This document shows positions 1-6,279 of a stretch of 12,477 bases of DNA, piece by piece; the first letter of the stretch is position 1; every line of letters starts with the position of its first letter. Origin of the DNA: Acidimicrobiia bacterium (GTDB taxonomy: Bacteria > Actinomycetota > Acidimicrobiia > Spongiisociales > SHLN01); NCBI GenBank assembly GCA_030623545.1, contig JAUXLW010000021.1, positions 1-12,477 on the forward strand, in the 5' to 3' direction. The position numbers and the translations under genes were made by a program. Below the pieces are notes generated by a model. The model ran no database searches. It worked only from the letters and a program-made list of their open reading frames with translations, and was not told the DNA's origin.

Positions 1-2
1 GG

Positions 3-261
3 AGGCTCGATGAGTTCATCGACGCCTGGAAGGCCGGTGTCGTGCCGCTGCGGGAGCGTTTCGGGTTCCAGATTTATGGTGCGTGGTCGATTGAGGAGTC
101 CAACGAGTTCGTGTGGGTGATCAGTTGCGACGGACCGGAGGGTTTCTTTCGACGCTGCCGATGCTTCCTACTACGCCTCCGAGGAACGCCGTGGGCTCTC
201 ACCCGACCCCGCCGAACACATCGCCAGTGCCGAGACAGCGTCAGCTCACCGGGTTATTTGA
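3..261 (+). pseudogene. NIPSNAP-family protein, 3' end only, with a one-base frameshift
   Basis: The gene enters from the left edge, so its N-terminus is missing. Reading from base 3 gives a stretch with FIDAWKAGVVPLRERFGF and GAWSIEESNEFVWVI, which resembles the C-terminal half of NIPSNAP-type dimeric alpha-beta barrel proteins; I recognise this from memory of the family. That frame turns into Arg/Cys-rich nonsense after the GPEGFF segment (about base 149). Skipping base c150 restores a family-like tail with DAADASYYASEERRGLSPDP and AEHIASAET, ending at TGA 259-261. The two halves therefore lie in different frames offset by one extra base. The cause may be a sequencing or assembly error, a real inactivating indel, or less likely a +1 shift site. 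If the frame is not corrected, the reading frame runs to 332 and overlaps the convergent gene. The function of these proteins is poorly defined. Confidence 0.7.
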
Positions 262-294
262 ACGGTCGAAGCCGCACCGCTCGACACGGCTCGC

Positions 295-1035
295 TCAGGT
301 ACGCCGGGGAAGTTGCTGGCCCAGGGACTTGAATAGAGCGGAACGGGAGATTGTCCGATCAGCTCCAAGGGCAATGGCATTTGCGAAGGCTTCGTCGTCC
401 ACATGAGGACCGAAGGCAACAACCTTCGTCCCCTGTTGGGCGAGCAGTGGGACAGCCTCGCCGGCTGCTGGATGGGTCAAATCGACGAAGGCAGCCGCTG
501 GACGGAGCGGCCTCAAGTCGGATCGAGCAGCCCACACCTCCAGCTGCAGCCCGGCACCATTGGCGGCGTCCTCGAAGCGGGAGCGATCCACCAGGTCACG
601 TGACACAAGGACCACCAACCCCTGGTCATCCGAAACCACCGGCCCGACTGTTGCAGCCTTGCCCGCCCCCCAGGCCAGATGGGCCTCGAACGCAGCTTCT
701 CCCAGCACCGACGACGAGGCCGGTGCCAAACCGTAGGTATCTCCCGGCAGAGCCGACACGGTCACCGGATCGCGCAGCGGCGGCCGCACCCCCAGCTCCG
801 ACAGGCGGGCATTGAGTCCTTCCATTGCCTCTTGAAATAACTCGAGCGGCGAGCGAGCCTGTTCAATCAATGGCAGGGCCAATAGATCCTCGAGTTGAGC
901 GTCAAGCCAGTCGCGGGCGGTAAAAACCGCCTCATCGTCCAGCTCGGGCAATCCCCGCTCCCCAAGAATCGCTTTCAGGTAGGCGGGAAAGGCGCCGACG
1001 AAAGCTGAATGCAGCGCTCGCGCGGCCTCGTCCAT
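295..1035 (-). CDS. Conserved hypothetical protein with C-terminal pseudo-receiver domain
   Basis: This 246-residue soluble protein has no signal peptide or membrane segment. Residues 1-95 are mostly helical and acidic and I do not recognise them. Residues about 138-240 look like a response-regulator receiver fold: a hydrophobic strand (GLVVLVSRD), a second strand (LEVWAA), then AAFVDLTHPA with Asp185 where the phospho-acceptor would lie, KVVAFGPHVDDEA, and GADRTISRS. The acidic pair after strand 1 is absent, and the usual Thr/Ser and Lys are replaced (FG, RS), so it is best called a pseudo-receiver; phosphorylation is doubtful. The ATG at 1035 has no Shine-Dalgarno sequence but lies six bases after TAGGCT, so the mRNA may be leaderless. 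The gene stands alone, divergent from the lipoprotein gene at 1107. A signalling or protein-interaction role is inference only. Confidence 0.75.
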   Translation of the reverse strand: MDEAARALHSAFVGAFPAYLKAILGERGLPELDDEAVFTARDWLDAQLEDLLALPLIEQARSPLELFQEAMEGLNARLSELGVRPPLRDPVTVSALPGDTYGLAPASSSVLGEAAFEAHLAWGAGKAATVGPVVSDDQGLVVLVSRDLVDRSRFEDAANGAGLQLEVWAARSDLRPLRPAAAFVDLTHPAAGEAVPLLAQQGTKVVAFGPHVDDEAFANAIALGADRTISRSALFKSLGQQLPRRT

Positions 1036-1041
1036 GAGGCC

Positions 1042-1047
1042 AGCCTA
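1042..1047 (-). promoter_or_regulatory. Candidate -10 element (TAGGCT) for the pseudo-receiver gene
   Basis: On the minus strand TAGGCT is followed by exactly six bases and then the ATG at 1035, so a start seven bases after the hexamer would give a leaderless mRNA. A TTGACG lies upstream, but only 13 bases from the hexamer, which is too close for a standard -35 pair. Confidence 0.45.
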
Positions 1048-1094
1048 TCCCCTGTAATCACGTCAACTCTGCCTAGGGTTTCATCCGATCACTC

Positions 1095-1101
1095 AAAGGA
1101 G
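1095..1101 (+). promoter_or_regulatory. Shine-Dalgarno AAAGGAG that fixes the GTG start of the lipoprotein gene
   Basis: AAAGGAG lies five bases before GTG 1107. No other start precedes a complete signal peptide. A TAGGGT at 1074-1079 could be the -10 element, giving a leader of about 20 bases that contains this site. Confidence 0.65.
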
Positions 1102-1106
1102 AACGG

Positions 1107-1955
1107 GTGAAACGGGCGGCCACACTCGTCCTGCTCGGCTTGATCGCCAGTGCTTGTCGCATCGACGTCGACCTTCGGGCTGTCTTAGGCCCCGACGGCT
1201 CCGGTGACCTCGAATTCAACGTGACTACCGACGCCGAATTCGAGGCTTTGTTCCGCCTGACTGGACAGGAATTCGAGGAGTTCCTGGTCCTGCGCGGCCA
1301 GGAGATCGGCCTGTCATTCGATGTCACAGAAGGGACCGACAAGGTCTACCACTCGAGCGCCCAATCAATACCGGCAGAAGGCATCGAGTCCTTGCTGGAG
1401 GGCCTCGTGCCCGGCCTGGCGACGGTCGACATCATCCCCGAACCGGAGACGCTCGTTTTCTCTTCCGAGTTGAATCCTCTCCCCCAGGCAGACCTCCTTA
1501 CTCCGTTCTTCTCCAACTTCGATCCCGCCGAACTGGCCGAGAGCGTCGCGGTCACCCTCACCGTGACGATGCCGGGAGAACTCGACGCTTCCACCGCCGA
1601 CCAGATAGCAGGCAACGAGCTGACGTTCGAGATTCCCTTCGCCGATGAGCCCACGAGGATCTTCGCTCGCGGCCGGCTGGTTGGGGAGGGCGGGAGCTCC
1701 TTTCCCTGGGGCCTGGCAATTCTCATCACTGTCATCGGAGGGGCGCTGGCCTTCTTGTTCGCTATCCGATCGAAAGCCGGTGAGGTAGCTGAAACCTCCC
1801 CCGGCCCATACGCCCCATCCCCCTACCCACCACAAGCCCAACCGGTGGCTCCTCCCAAGCGCGAAGAGCCTGCTCCCCTCGACAACGCTGTAGCGAGCGA
1901 ACCGTCTTCGGAGCATCGGGTGACGGACAACGTGGAGGACTCGGGCGAGGCTTAG
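1107..1955 (+). CDS. LppM-like (DUF3153-type) membrane lipoprotein
   Basis: The 282-residue product starts at GTG with a good Shine-Dalgarno. Residues 1-16 form a lipoprotein signal peptide (MKRAATLVLLGLIA) with lipobox ASAC, so Cys17 should be lipidated and the protein anchored outside the membrane. The mature start, IDVDLRAVLGPDGSGDLEF, resembles the LppM domain, where a 'PDGSG' turn follows the lipobox. Residues 18-195 are a beta-rich extracytoplasmic domain. Residues 199-220 form one transmembrane helix, followed by Arg/Lys and a Pro-rich acidic tail (228-282) that should be cytoplasmic. LppM in mycobacteria is linked to host-cell interaction; in a probably free-living organism the role is open. 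The gene ends four bases from the convergent CvpA-CAP gene. The family call is fairly good; the function is unknown. Confidence 0.75.
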   Translation: MKRAATLVLLGLIASACRIDVDLRAVLGPDGSGDLEFNVTTDAEFEALFRLTGQEFEEFLVLRGQEIGLSFDVTEGTDKVYHSSAQSIPAEGIESLLEGLVPGLATVDIIPEPETLVFSSELNPLPQADLLTPFFSNFDPAELAESVAVTLTVTMPGELDASTADQIAGNELTFEIPFADEPTRIFARGRLVGEGGSSFPWGLAILITVIGGALAFLFAIRSKAGEVAETSPGPYAPSPYPPQAQPVAPPKREEPAPLDNAVASEPSSEHRVTDNVEDSGEA

Positions 1956-1959
1956 CCCC

Positions 1960-2928
1960 CTAGTTACTAAAGACTTGAACCACCATGAGGCCCAGTGGTC
2001 CTTCTATCACTGTGATCCCCGCGGACCCGTAGGCCGGTTCTCGCATGTTTGCCAGATGCGACTCGCTGGTCACCAACCCGCGATGGGCCTCGACCACATC
2101 GGCGGCTAACGCCAGGTTCTCTCCGGCAACGCTTGCTCGCACACCGGCGGCGGCCAGCCGGTCGCTCACAAGGCCGGTAGTCGGCGACCTGTGGGAGAAG
2201 AAGCCGGCGGTATACATGTCACGCGCGTGGGAGGCGGCGACCAGTGCCAGGGAATTGGACCACTCGAGCGGGGCAAGGCCGGCGTCGGCGCGTTCGTCGT
2301 TCACTCTTTCGAACAAACTGGCAGCCGACTCCCTCCGTAGAGCCAGCTCACCTGCGGCCGCAGGACTGAAGCTGACGACGTCCTCGCCCTTGACAATCGC
2401 TCGACGCCCATCGGTGAGATCATCCAAGCCGAGTAATACGCCGAGCACCTTGTCGCCAGATACCCGGGAGAACATCGCCTGCGGCACACCAGTGGGATCA
2501 GTGAGTCGGGTGGCGACTGCCGACTCGTCGAGCTGATCAGCTATAGCCTCCGGAAGTCGAAACAATGAGAGCACGGACAATGCCAGGGTCGCCAGGAACG
2601 CCCCCCATGCCACTGCCAGGCCGGCTCCGGTGAGCCGATTGCTGAGTGCCAGGCCGGGCAGGCGGGCGACCTTGTGAAGGTAGTGGGCCAGCACCGCAGC
2701 GCCTCCTCCGACGATGGCAAATAACGCCAACCCCCCGATCACCCGGGAGATGGCCGGGCTCGAGCCGAGGATCCCACCGACTACTGAGCCGGCGGCGGAG
2801 CTGAGCCGAAACGCCACTGCCAGGCCGACGAGCATGCCGACCAGGTCCATGGCTTCCTTGACAAAGCCGCGGGCCCAGCCGCGCACAAGCAGGAAAGCAA
2901 AGAAAATTCCAAGAAGGAGATCGAGCAA
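1960..2928 (-). CDS. CvpA-family membrane protein fused to a C-terminal CAP/SCP domain
   Basis: The 322-residue protein has two parts. Residues 1-165 are a CvpA-like module with about four hydrophobic helices and the typical start LDLLLGIFFAFLLVRGWARG. Residues 204-320 form a CAP (cysteine-rich secretory protein/PR-1-like) domain: LFERVNDERADAGLAPLEW, then SHARDMYTAGFFSH with His234 and His246, GENLA (269-273), and a late SHLANM segment, all typical of bacterial CAP proteins. The CAP part should face the outside. Mycobacterial MarP has a CvpA-like membrane part fused to a serine protease, so this looks like the same anchoring idea with another output domain. The start is TTG 2928, since an in-frame TAG lies at 2962-2964 and no ATG or GTG lies between; the ribosome site is weak. 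The substrate is unknown; a cell-envelope role is inferred. Confidence 0.85.
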   Translation of the reverse strand: MLDLLLGIFFAFLLVRGWARGFVKEAMDLVGMLVGLAVAFRLSSAAGSVVGGILGSSPAISRVIGGLALFAIVGGGAAVLAHYLHKVARLPGLALSNRLTGAGLAVAWGAFLATLALSVLSLFRLPEAIADQLDESAVATRLTDPTGVPQAMFSRVSGDKVLGVLLGLDDLTDGRRAIVKGEDVVSFSPAAAGELALRRESAASLFERVNDERADAGLAPLEWSNSLALVAASHARDMYTAGFFSHRSPTTGLVSDRLAAAGVRASVAGENLALAADVVEAHRGLVTSESHLANMREPAYGSAGITVIEGPLGLMVVQVFSN

Positions 2929-3009
2929 GTCGGACGCCTGGCTGGGGAAGCTGTGGCGAGCCTAAAACGGCCAAGGACGATTTTCGCGCTTTTCTGGCCT
3001 TGAAGCCGC

Positions 3010-3330
3010 TCAGATACCCGGCTGATCTCCGCCGTGGAGTCGCTCAATCACACGTCGCTGGCGACCCTCCTCCCTGACCCTGCGCAGGCGACGCACCGTC
3101 AGCGGAGCAAAACTCAGGGCCTCGGGAACGTCGATCACCCGGCGCAGCACCTGGTAATAGCGGGTGGCGCTCAATTCGAGGTAGTCACGGATCGCACGGT
3201 CCTTGGGACCGGGGTATAGCCACCACGACCCCTCGAATTCGAGAATCGACTTTTCGCGATCAGTGAGCACGGCAAAAGAGTAAAGCCCTCTTCGCGCGAA
3301 GGGTGGTATTTGCGCGCGGAACGCGCGCAA
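3010..3330 (-). CDS. DUF3263 family protein
   Basis: The core VLTDREKSILEFEGSWW, YPGPKDRAIRDYLELSATRY and YQVLRRVIDVPEAL followed by an Arg-rich end is the actinobacterial DUF3263 family, small basic proteins with a helix-turn-helix-like middle; function not established. The longest frame starts at TTG 3330 (106 residues), but residues 1-20 are encoded across two CG palindromes and look non-coding. GTG 3268-3270 (residue 21, 86-residue product) is the more likely start: family members begin near LTDRE, and TACTCT lies six bases upstream, fitting a leaderless mRNA. The gene diverges from the tRNA-Thr gene. A DNA-binding role is inferred from charge and the SATRYYQVL segment. Confidence 0.8.
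   Translation of the reverse strand: MRAFRAQIPPFARRGLYSFAVLTDREKSILEFEGSWWLYPGPKDRAIRDYLELSATRYYQVLRRVIDVPEALSFAPLTVRRLRRVREEGRQRRVIERLHGGDQPGI
3277..3282 (-). promoter_or_regulatory. Candidate -10 element (TACTCT) for the DUF3263 gene
   Basis: On the minus strand TACTCT is followed by TTTGCC and then GTG 3270, the start that fits the family. There is no Shine-Dalgarno. The spacing predicts transcription starting at the G of GTG. Confidence 0.45.
3291..3300. promoter_or_regulatory. Perfect 10-bp palindrome TTCGCGCGAA, candidate operator
   Basis: The site is its own reverse complement. Relative to the predicted start at 3270 it covers about -21 to -30 of the DUF3263 promoter, where a bound protein would block polymerase. 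The regulator is unknown. Confidence 0.4.
3310..3330. repeat. Perfect 9+3+9 inverted repeat, CG-rich
   Basis: TTGCGCGCG, spacer GAA, CGCGCGCAA: the arms are exact reverse complements. It lies about -40 to -60 from the predicted DUF3263 start and 51 bases before the tRNA gene. No T-run follows it on either strand, so an operator is more likely than a terminator. It shares the CGCGCG core with the palindrome at 3291-3300. Confidence 0.6.
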
Positions 3331-3380
3331 GGTCTGCCGGGTTGTTGGCGTCCCTTGCCATTACTCTCTGGTGCCACACT

Positions 3381-3452
3381 GCTGGTGTAGCTCAGTGGTA
3401 GAGCAGCTGCCTTGTAAGCAGCAGGTCGTGGGTTCGATCCCCACCGCCAGCT
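3381..3452 (+). tRNA. tRNA-Thr (anticodon UGU)
   Basis: A complete 72-base cloverleaf is visible. The acceptor arms GCTGGTG (3381-3387) and CGCCAGC (3445-3451) pair with one G-U; the D arm is GCTC/GAGC (3390-3404); the anticodon arm is GCTGC, loop CTTGTAA, GCAGC (3406-3422), with anticodon TGT at 3413-3415; the T arm is GTGGG, TTCGATC, CCCAC (3428-3444). The discriminator base is T3452. CCA is not encoded, so it must be added after transcription. The anticodon reads ACA (and probably ACG) threonine codons. It stands alone, not in a tRNA cluster. A TACTCT at 3362-3367 could be its -10 element. Confidence 0.95.
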
Positions 3453-3477
3453 CAACATAACAATCCGTCCGCGCTGG

Positions 3478-3483
3478 TAGCGT
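3478..3483 (+). promoter_or_regulatory. Candidate extended -10 element (TGG-TAGCGT) for the YczE-like gene
   Basis: TAGCGT, preceded by TGG, is followed by six bases and then ATG 3490. There is no Shine-Dalgarno, so a leaderless mRNA is predicted. The same hexamer at the same distance precedes the gene at 6280. Confidence 0.5.
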
Positions 3484-3489
3484 CCCCCA

Positions 3490-4110
3490 ATGCTTCCCCT
3501 CGCCACACAGCTGCGACGGACCCCCCGCCTGCTCCTGGGTCTCGTCCTATTCGGGGTCGGTCTGGCGATGATCGTTCGCGGCGACTACGGGCTCCCTCCG
3601 TGGGATGTGTTCCACCAGGGTTTGTCGTTCCGGACTCCTCTCACAATTGGCACCGCCGTCATCGTGGTTGGAGCCGTTTTGCTCATCGCCATGATCCTTT
3701 TTCGTGAGCCGATCGGGCTGGGAACGGTCGCCAATGTCTTTGTCATCGGGCTCGCGCTTGACGCCCTCTTGTATGTTTTCGACGAGCCATCCAATACCGC
3801 TATTCGAGTGGTGCTGACACTCACCGGACCGCTGGTCGTGGCGGTGGCCACCGGCCTCTACCTCGGCGTACATCTCGGCCCGGGACCACGAGACGGCATC
3901 ATGATCGCGCTCGCCAAGCGTGGAATCACACTATGGAAGGCCAGATTCGGCATCGAGGCAGCAGCCTTCATCGCCGGAATAATCATGGGAGGCACCGTGG
4001 GCTGGGGAACAGTGTGGTTCCTCGTCGCGATCGGCCCTGCAGTCCAATGGTCCATAGGCGCCCTGTCGCTTCCACAATCACCTGGAGAGTCAAAACCGCA
4101 ACACGTCTGA
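3490..4110 (+). CDS. YczE/YitT-like integral membrane protein
   Basis: The 206-residue protein has about six hydrophobic helices (near 13-30, 53-71, 79-97, 106-127, 155-172 and 174-193). It carries the hallmarks of the YczE/YyaS family: LFGVGLAMIVRGDYGLPPWDVFHQGL near the first helix, and GVHLGPGPRDGIMIAL (127-141), where 'GPGPRDG' is the most conserved segment. Related proteins are annotated as YitT-like or DUF161-like membrane proteins; no transport substrate is established, though some sit beside regulators or transport genes. The start ATG 3490 follows a TAGCGT-N6 arrangement with no Shine-Dalgarno. The C-terminal 15 residues are polar and likely cytoplasmic. The gene converges on rlmB with the two stop codons inside one palindrome. 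Confidence 0.85.
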   Translation: MLPLATQLRRTPRLLLGLVLFGVGLAMIVRGDYGLPPWDVFHQGLSFRTPLTIGTAVIVVGAVLLIAMILFREPIGLGTVANVFVIGLALDALLYVFDEPSNTAIRVVLTLTGPLVVAVATGLYLGVHLGPGPRDGIMIALAKRGITLWKARFGIEAAAFIAGIIMGGTVGWGTVWFLVAIGPAVQWSIGALSLPQSPGESKPQHV

Positions 4111-4125
4111 GCCGGGCCCGGCTCA
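4108..4125. terminator. 18-bp perfect palindrome between convergent genes, possible bidirectional terminator
   Basis: TGAGCCGGGCCCGGCTCA is its own reverse complement. Its first three bases are the TGA stop of the YczE-like gene and its last three, read on the other strand, are the TGA stop of rlmB. Either RNA could fold into a short GC hairpin, but no T-run follows on either side, so termination would be of the weak type without a U-tract. The symmetry is certain; the function is inferred. Confidence 0.5.
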
Positions 4126-4851
4126 GTCTGTCGCCTGACGGACCCGCCTCACCTCAAACATCGCCAGCGCTGCCGCCACCGACACATTTAGCGACTCCGC
4201 CCCTCGAGCCATCGGAATCGCCACAAGCTTGGAAACGCGATCTGACACCAGCCTGGTTAGCCCCCGGCCCTCGCCGCCGACAATGATCGCCACTGGTTGA
4301 TCGAACAGCGGACAACCGAAAAGAGATTCTTGGGCGCTTCCATCGAGCCCTATCGTCCACACTTCCAGCTCTTCGAGGCGCTGCACGGCATCAGCAATGG
4401 AGTTGACCACGGCGATGGGGAGCATTTCCAGCGCCCCGGCGGCGGCCTTGAAGGCCGTCGCCCCTAACGGTGCGGCCCGTCGCGCGGCTACGACGATTCC
4501 CGAGCCCCCCGCTGCCAGAGCCGACCGTGCCACGGCTCCGACATTCTGCGGATCCTCGACATGATCGAGCACAACCAGCGCGGGGTTGTCGCTCTCGGCC
4601 ACCAGCTCCGTGAGCGACTTCGTCGCCAGTGGTCGGCAGTCGGCCATGATCCCCTGCGGCGCCGAAGTCACCGATACCTTGCGAAGGTCGCCGACCTCTC
4701 GAACCGGCACCCCCGCCACAGAAGCCAGTAGCTCGCTCACAGCATCGCCGGGTTGGCGCTCCACAGTCAGCCGGCTCACCCGCCCGGCTTTCAGTGCCGC
4801 TGAAACGGCGTGGAGCCCCTCGACCCTATCCCCGATGCCAGCGGGTTCCAC
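4123..4851 (-). CDS. rlmB: TrmH/SpoU-family rRNA 2'-O-methyltransferase, RlmB-like
   Basis: The 242-residue enzyme uses S-adenosylmethionine to methylate a ribose 2'-OH in RNA; RlmB modifies G2251 (E. coli numbering) of 23S rRNA. Residues 8-80 match the N-terminal substrate-binding domain (VEGLHAVSAALKAGRVSRL). The three knot motifs of the SPOUT fold are intact: VEDPQNVGAVARSAL (98-112, with Asn103 and Arg109), IIVGGEGRGLTRLV (189-202, Glu194), and AESLNVSVAAALAMFE (218-233, Asn222). The start is GTG 4851, with GGAGG nine bases upstream (4861-4865). It overlaps the end of cysS by 26 bases, so the two are co-transcribed and probably translationally coupled. The cysS-rlmB pair is conserved in Bacillus and Mycobacterium. 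The family is certain; the exact target nucleotide is inferred from context. Confidence 0.93.
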   Translation of the reverse strand: MEPAGIGDRVEGLHAVSAALKAGRVSRLTVERQPGDAVSELLASVAGVPVREVGDLRKVSVTSAPQGIMADCRPLATKSLTELVAESDNPALVVLDHVEDPQNVGAVARSALAAGGSGIVVAARRAAPLGATAFKAAAGALEMLPIAVVNSIADAVQRLEELEVWTIGLDGSAQESLFGCPLFDQPVAIIVGGEGRGLTRLVSDRVSKLVAIPMARGAESLNVSVAAALAMFEVRRVRQATD

Positions 4852-6244
4852 CAGCTGCGTCCTCCATCACGATGCCCAGGGTCAAAAGTGCGTCGCGTAT
4901 TTCGTCTGAGCGAGCCCAGTCCTTGGCTTCTCGGGTGGAATTGCGCAGCCCTACCAGGTGGTCGACCAGAATCTCAGGCTCACCAACGACGTCAAGATCA
5001 AAGCGACTAGCCAGCTCTGTCAATGCTTCTGCGAGATCGCCTAGCTCGGCTTGCGGCTCAGTCAAGCCCAGGACACCAAGGATCTCGTCGTAAGCGGCCG
5101 CCCAGGCATCGACCTCCTCACCCTCATCGAGTCGACTGTTACCTTCTCGCACCAGGTCGAAGACCACCGCCAAAGCTCCGGCAGTGTCGAAGTCGTCGTC
5201 CATGAATTTCTGAAAGCGTTCCATGGCTTCGGGTAGTGGATCGGCCCCGGGCGGGACATTGAACCTGCGCCGAAATGCCCACAGACGCTCAATGGATGCC
5301 GTGGCGTCCTCCAGCGCTTCGTCCGTGAAATCGACCGGCTTGCGATAGTGGGTACGGAGATAAAACAGCCGCATCGCCGACGGTGGGTACTTCTCGAGCG
5401 CGCTCAGGAGATCAACCACCAATCCGGTGGACTTCGCCATCTTCTCGCCTTTGAGATTGATCATTCCGTTGTGCAGCCAGTAGCGGACAAACTTCGATCC
5501 GTAAGCGGCCTCGGCCTGGGCGACCTCGTTTTCGTGATGAGGGAACATCAGATCGGTCCCACCGCCGTGAATGTCAAAGCCATCGCCGAGATACTTGCGA
5601 GCCATCGCCGAGCACTCGATGTGCCAGCCGGGCCGACCGGGGCCCCAGGGAGAGCCCCAACTCGGCTCCCCCGGCTTGGCGGCTTTCCACAGAGCAAAGT
5701 CGAGCGGATCCCGTTTTTCTTCGCCCGGCTCGATCCGGGCTCCCGAGACCAGATCGTCAATCTTGCGACCCGACAGGGCTCCGTACCCGGGGAAGGACCG
5801 CACTGCGAAGTAGACGTCGCCCGACTCGGTCGGATATGCGTGCTCGCCCTTGATGAGCTCCTCAATCAACTCGATCATCTCCGGCACATGCTCGGTGGCT
5901 TTGGGCTCGATGTCGGGGGCAGCCACCCCCAGCTTGCGGTAGGCATCGCGGAACTGATCGGCTGCCTCGGCTGCGAGCTCCTCGGGGCTGATTCCTCGCT
6001 CGGCGGCCGAAGCGATGATCTTGTCTTCGATGTCGGTGATATTGGCCACCAGCGTCACCTCGAATCCACGCCACTCCAGGTAGCGGCGGATGACATCGAA
6101 AGCCACCGCGGCACGGCCATGGCCCACGTGAGGTGCCGCCTGCACGGTTGGCCCGCACAGATACATCGCCACCCGACCGGCGTCGCGAGGCTGGAAAGGC
6201 TGTAATTCCCTCCCCAGCGAGTTGAAGACCTGCATGGCGGCCAT
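4826..6244 (-). CDS. cysS: Cysteinyl-tRNA synthetase
   Basis: The 472-residue class I synthetase charges tRNA-Cys with cysteine using ATP. The HIGH signature appears as HVGH (39-42) within CGPTVQAAPHVGHGRA, and the KMSKS loop as KMAKS (268-272). The zinc ligands of the family are present: Cys30, Cys211 (WHIECSAM), His236 and Glu240 (FPHHENE). The helical anticodon-binding C-terminal domain is complete, ending in the basic RWHRG. Length is usual for CysS. ATG 6244 gives the longest product, but ATG 6235 (Met4) is at least as likely: CysS proteins usually begin just before 'hFNTL', and TACCAT lies seven bases before it; neither has a clear Shine-Dalgarno. It precedes and overlaps rlmB and diverges from the phosphodiesterase gene across 35 bases. 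There is no T-box leader. Confidence 0.97.
   Translation of the reverse strand: MAAMQVFNSLGRELQPFQPRDAGRVAMYLCGPTVQAAPHVGHGRAAVAFDVIRRYLEWRGFEVTLVANITDIEDKIIASAAERGISPEELAAEAADQFRDAYRKLGVAAPDIEPKATEHVPEMIELIEELIKGEHAYPTESGDVYFAVRSFPGYGALSGRKIDDLVSGARIEPGEEKRDPLDFALWKAAKPGEPSWGSPWGPGRPGWHIECSAMARKYLGDGFDIHGGGTDLMFPHHENEVAQAEAAYGSKFVRYWLHNGMINLKGEKMAKSTGLVVDLLSALEKYPPSAMRLFYLRTHYRKPVDFTDEALEDATASIERLWAFRRRFNVPPGADPLPEAMERFQKFMDDDFDTAGALAVVFDLVREGNSRLDEGEEVDAWAAAYDEILGVLGLTEPQAELGDLAEALTELASRFDLDVVGEPEILVDHLVGLRNSTREAKDWARSDEIRDALLTLGIVMEDAAGGTRWHRG
4861..4865 (-). promoter_or_regulatory. Shine-Dalgarno GGAGG of rlmB inside the end of cysS
   Basis: On the minus strand GGAGG is followed by nine bases and GTG 4851. 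It supports this start and the 26-base overlap with cysS. Confidence 0.6.
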
Positions 6245-6267
6245 GGTAGAGCCGCGCCTTGTAGCAG

Positions 6268-6273
6268 TAGCGT
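6268..6273 (+). promoter_or_regulatory. Candidate -10 element (TAGCGT) for the phosphodiesterase gene
   Basis: TAGCGT is followed by CAGCTC and then ATG 6280, the same hexamer and spacing as upstream of the YczE-like gene. No Shine-Dalgarno is present, so a leaderless start is predicted. Confidence 0.5.
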
Positions 6274-6279
6274 CAGCTC

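Noticed and set aside
1365..1916. 183-codon minus-strand frame opposite the lipoprotein gene
   Set aside because: The plus-strand frame has a signal peptide, lipobox, membrane helix and Shine-Dalgarno; the opposite frame has none.
2929..3009. Possible terminator or second small gene between the DUF3263 and CvpA-CAP genes
   Set aside because: There are A- and T-rich runs and two GGCC copies, but no stem of useful length and no start with a plausible frame.
3171..3506. 111-codon minus-strand frame across the tRNA gene, with a WGSNPRPAAYKAAALPLSYTS-like stretch
   Set aside because: This is the well-known spurious translation of the antisense strand of a tRNA gene.
5348..6205. 285-codon plus-strand open frame opposite cysS
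   Set aside because: It lies wholly antisense to a secure cysS, has no recognisable family features and follows the codon periodicity of cysS in a GC-rich genome.
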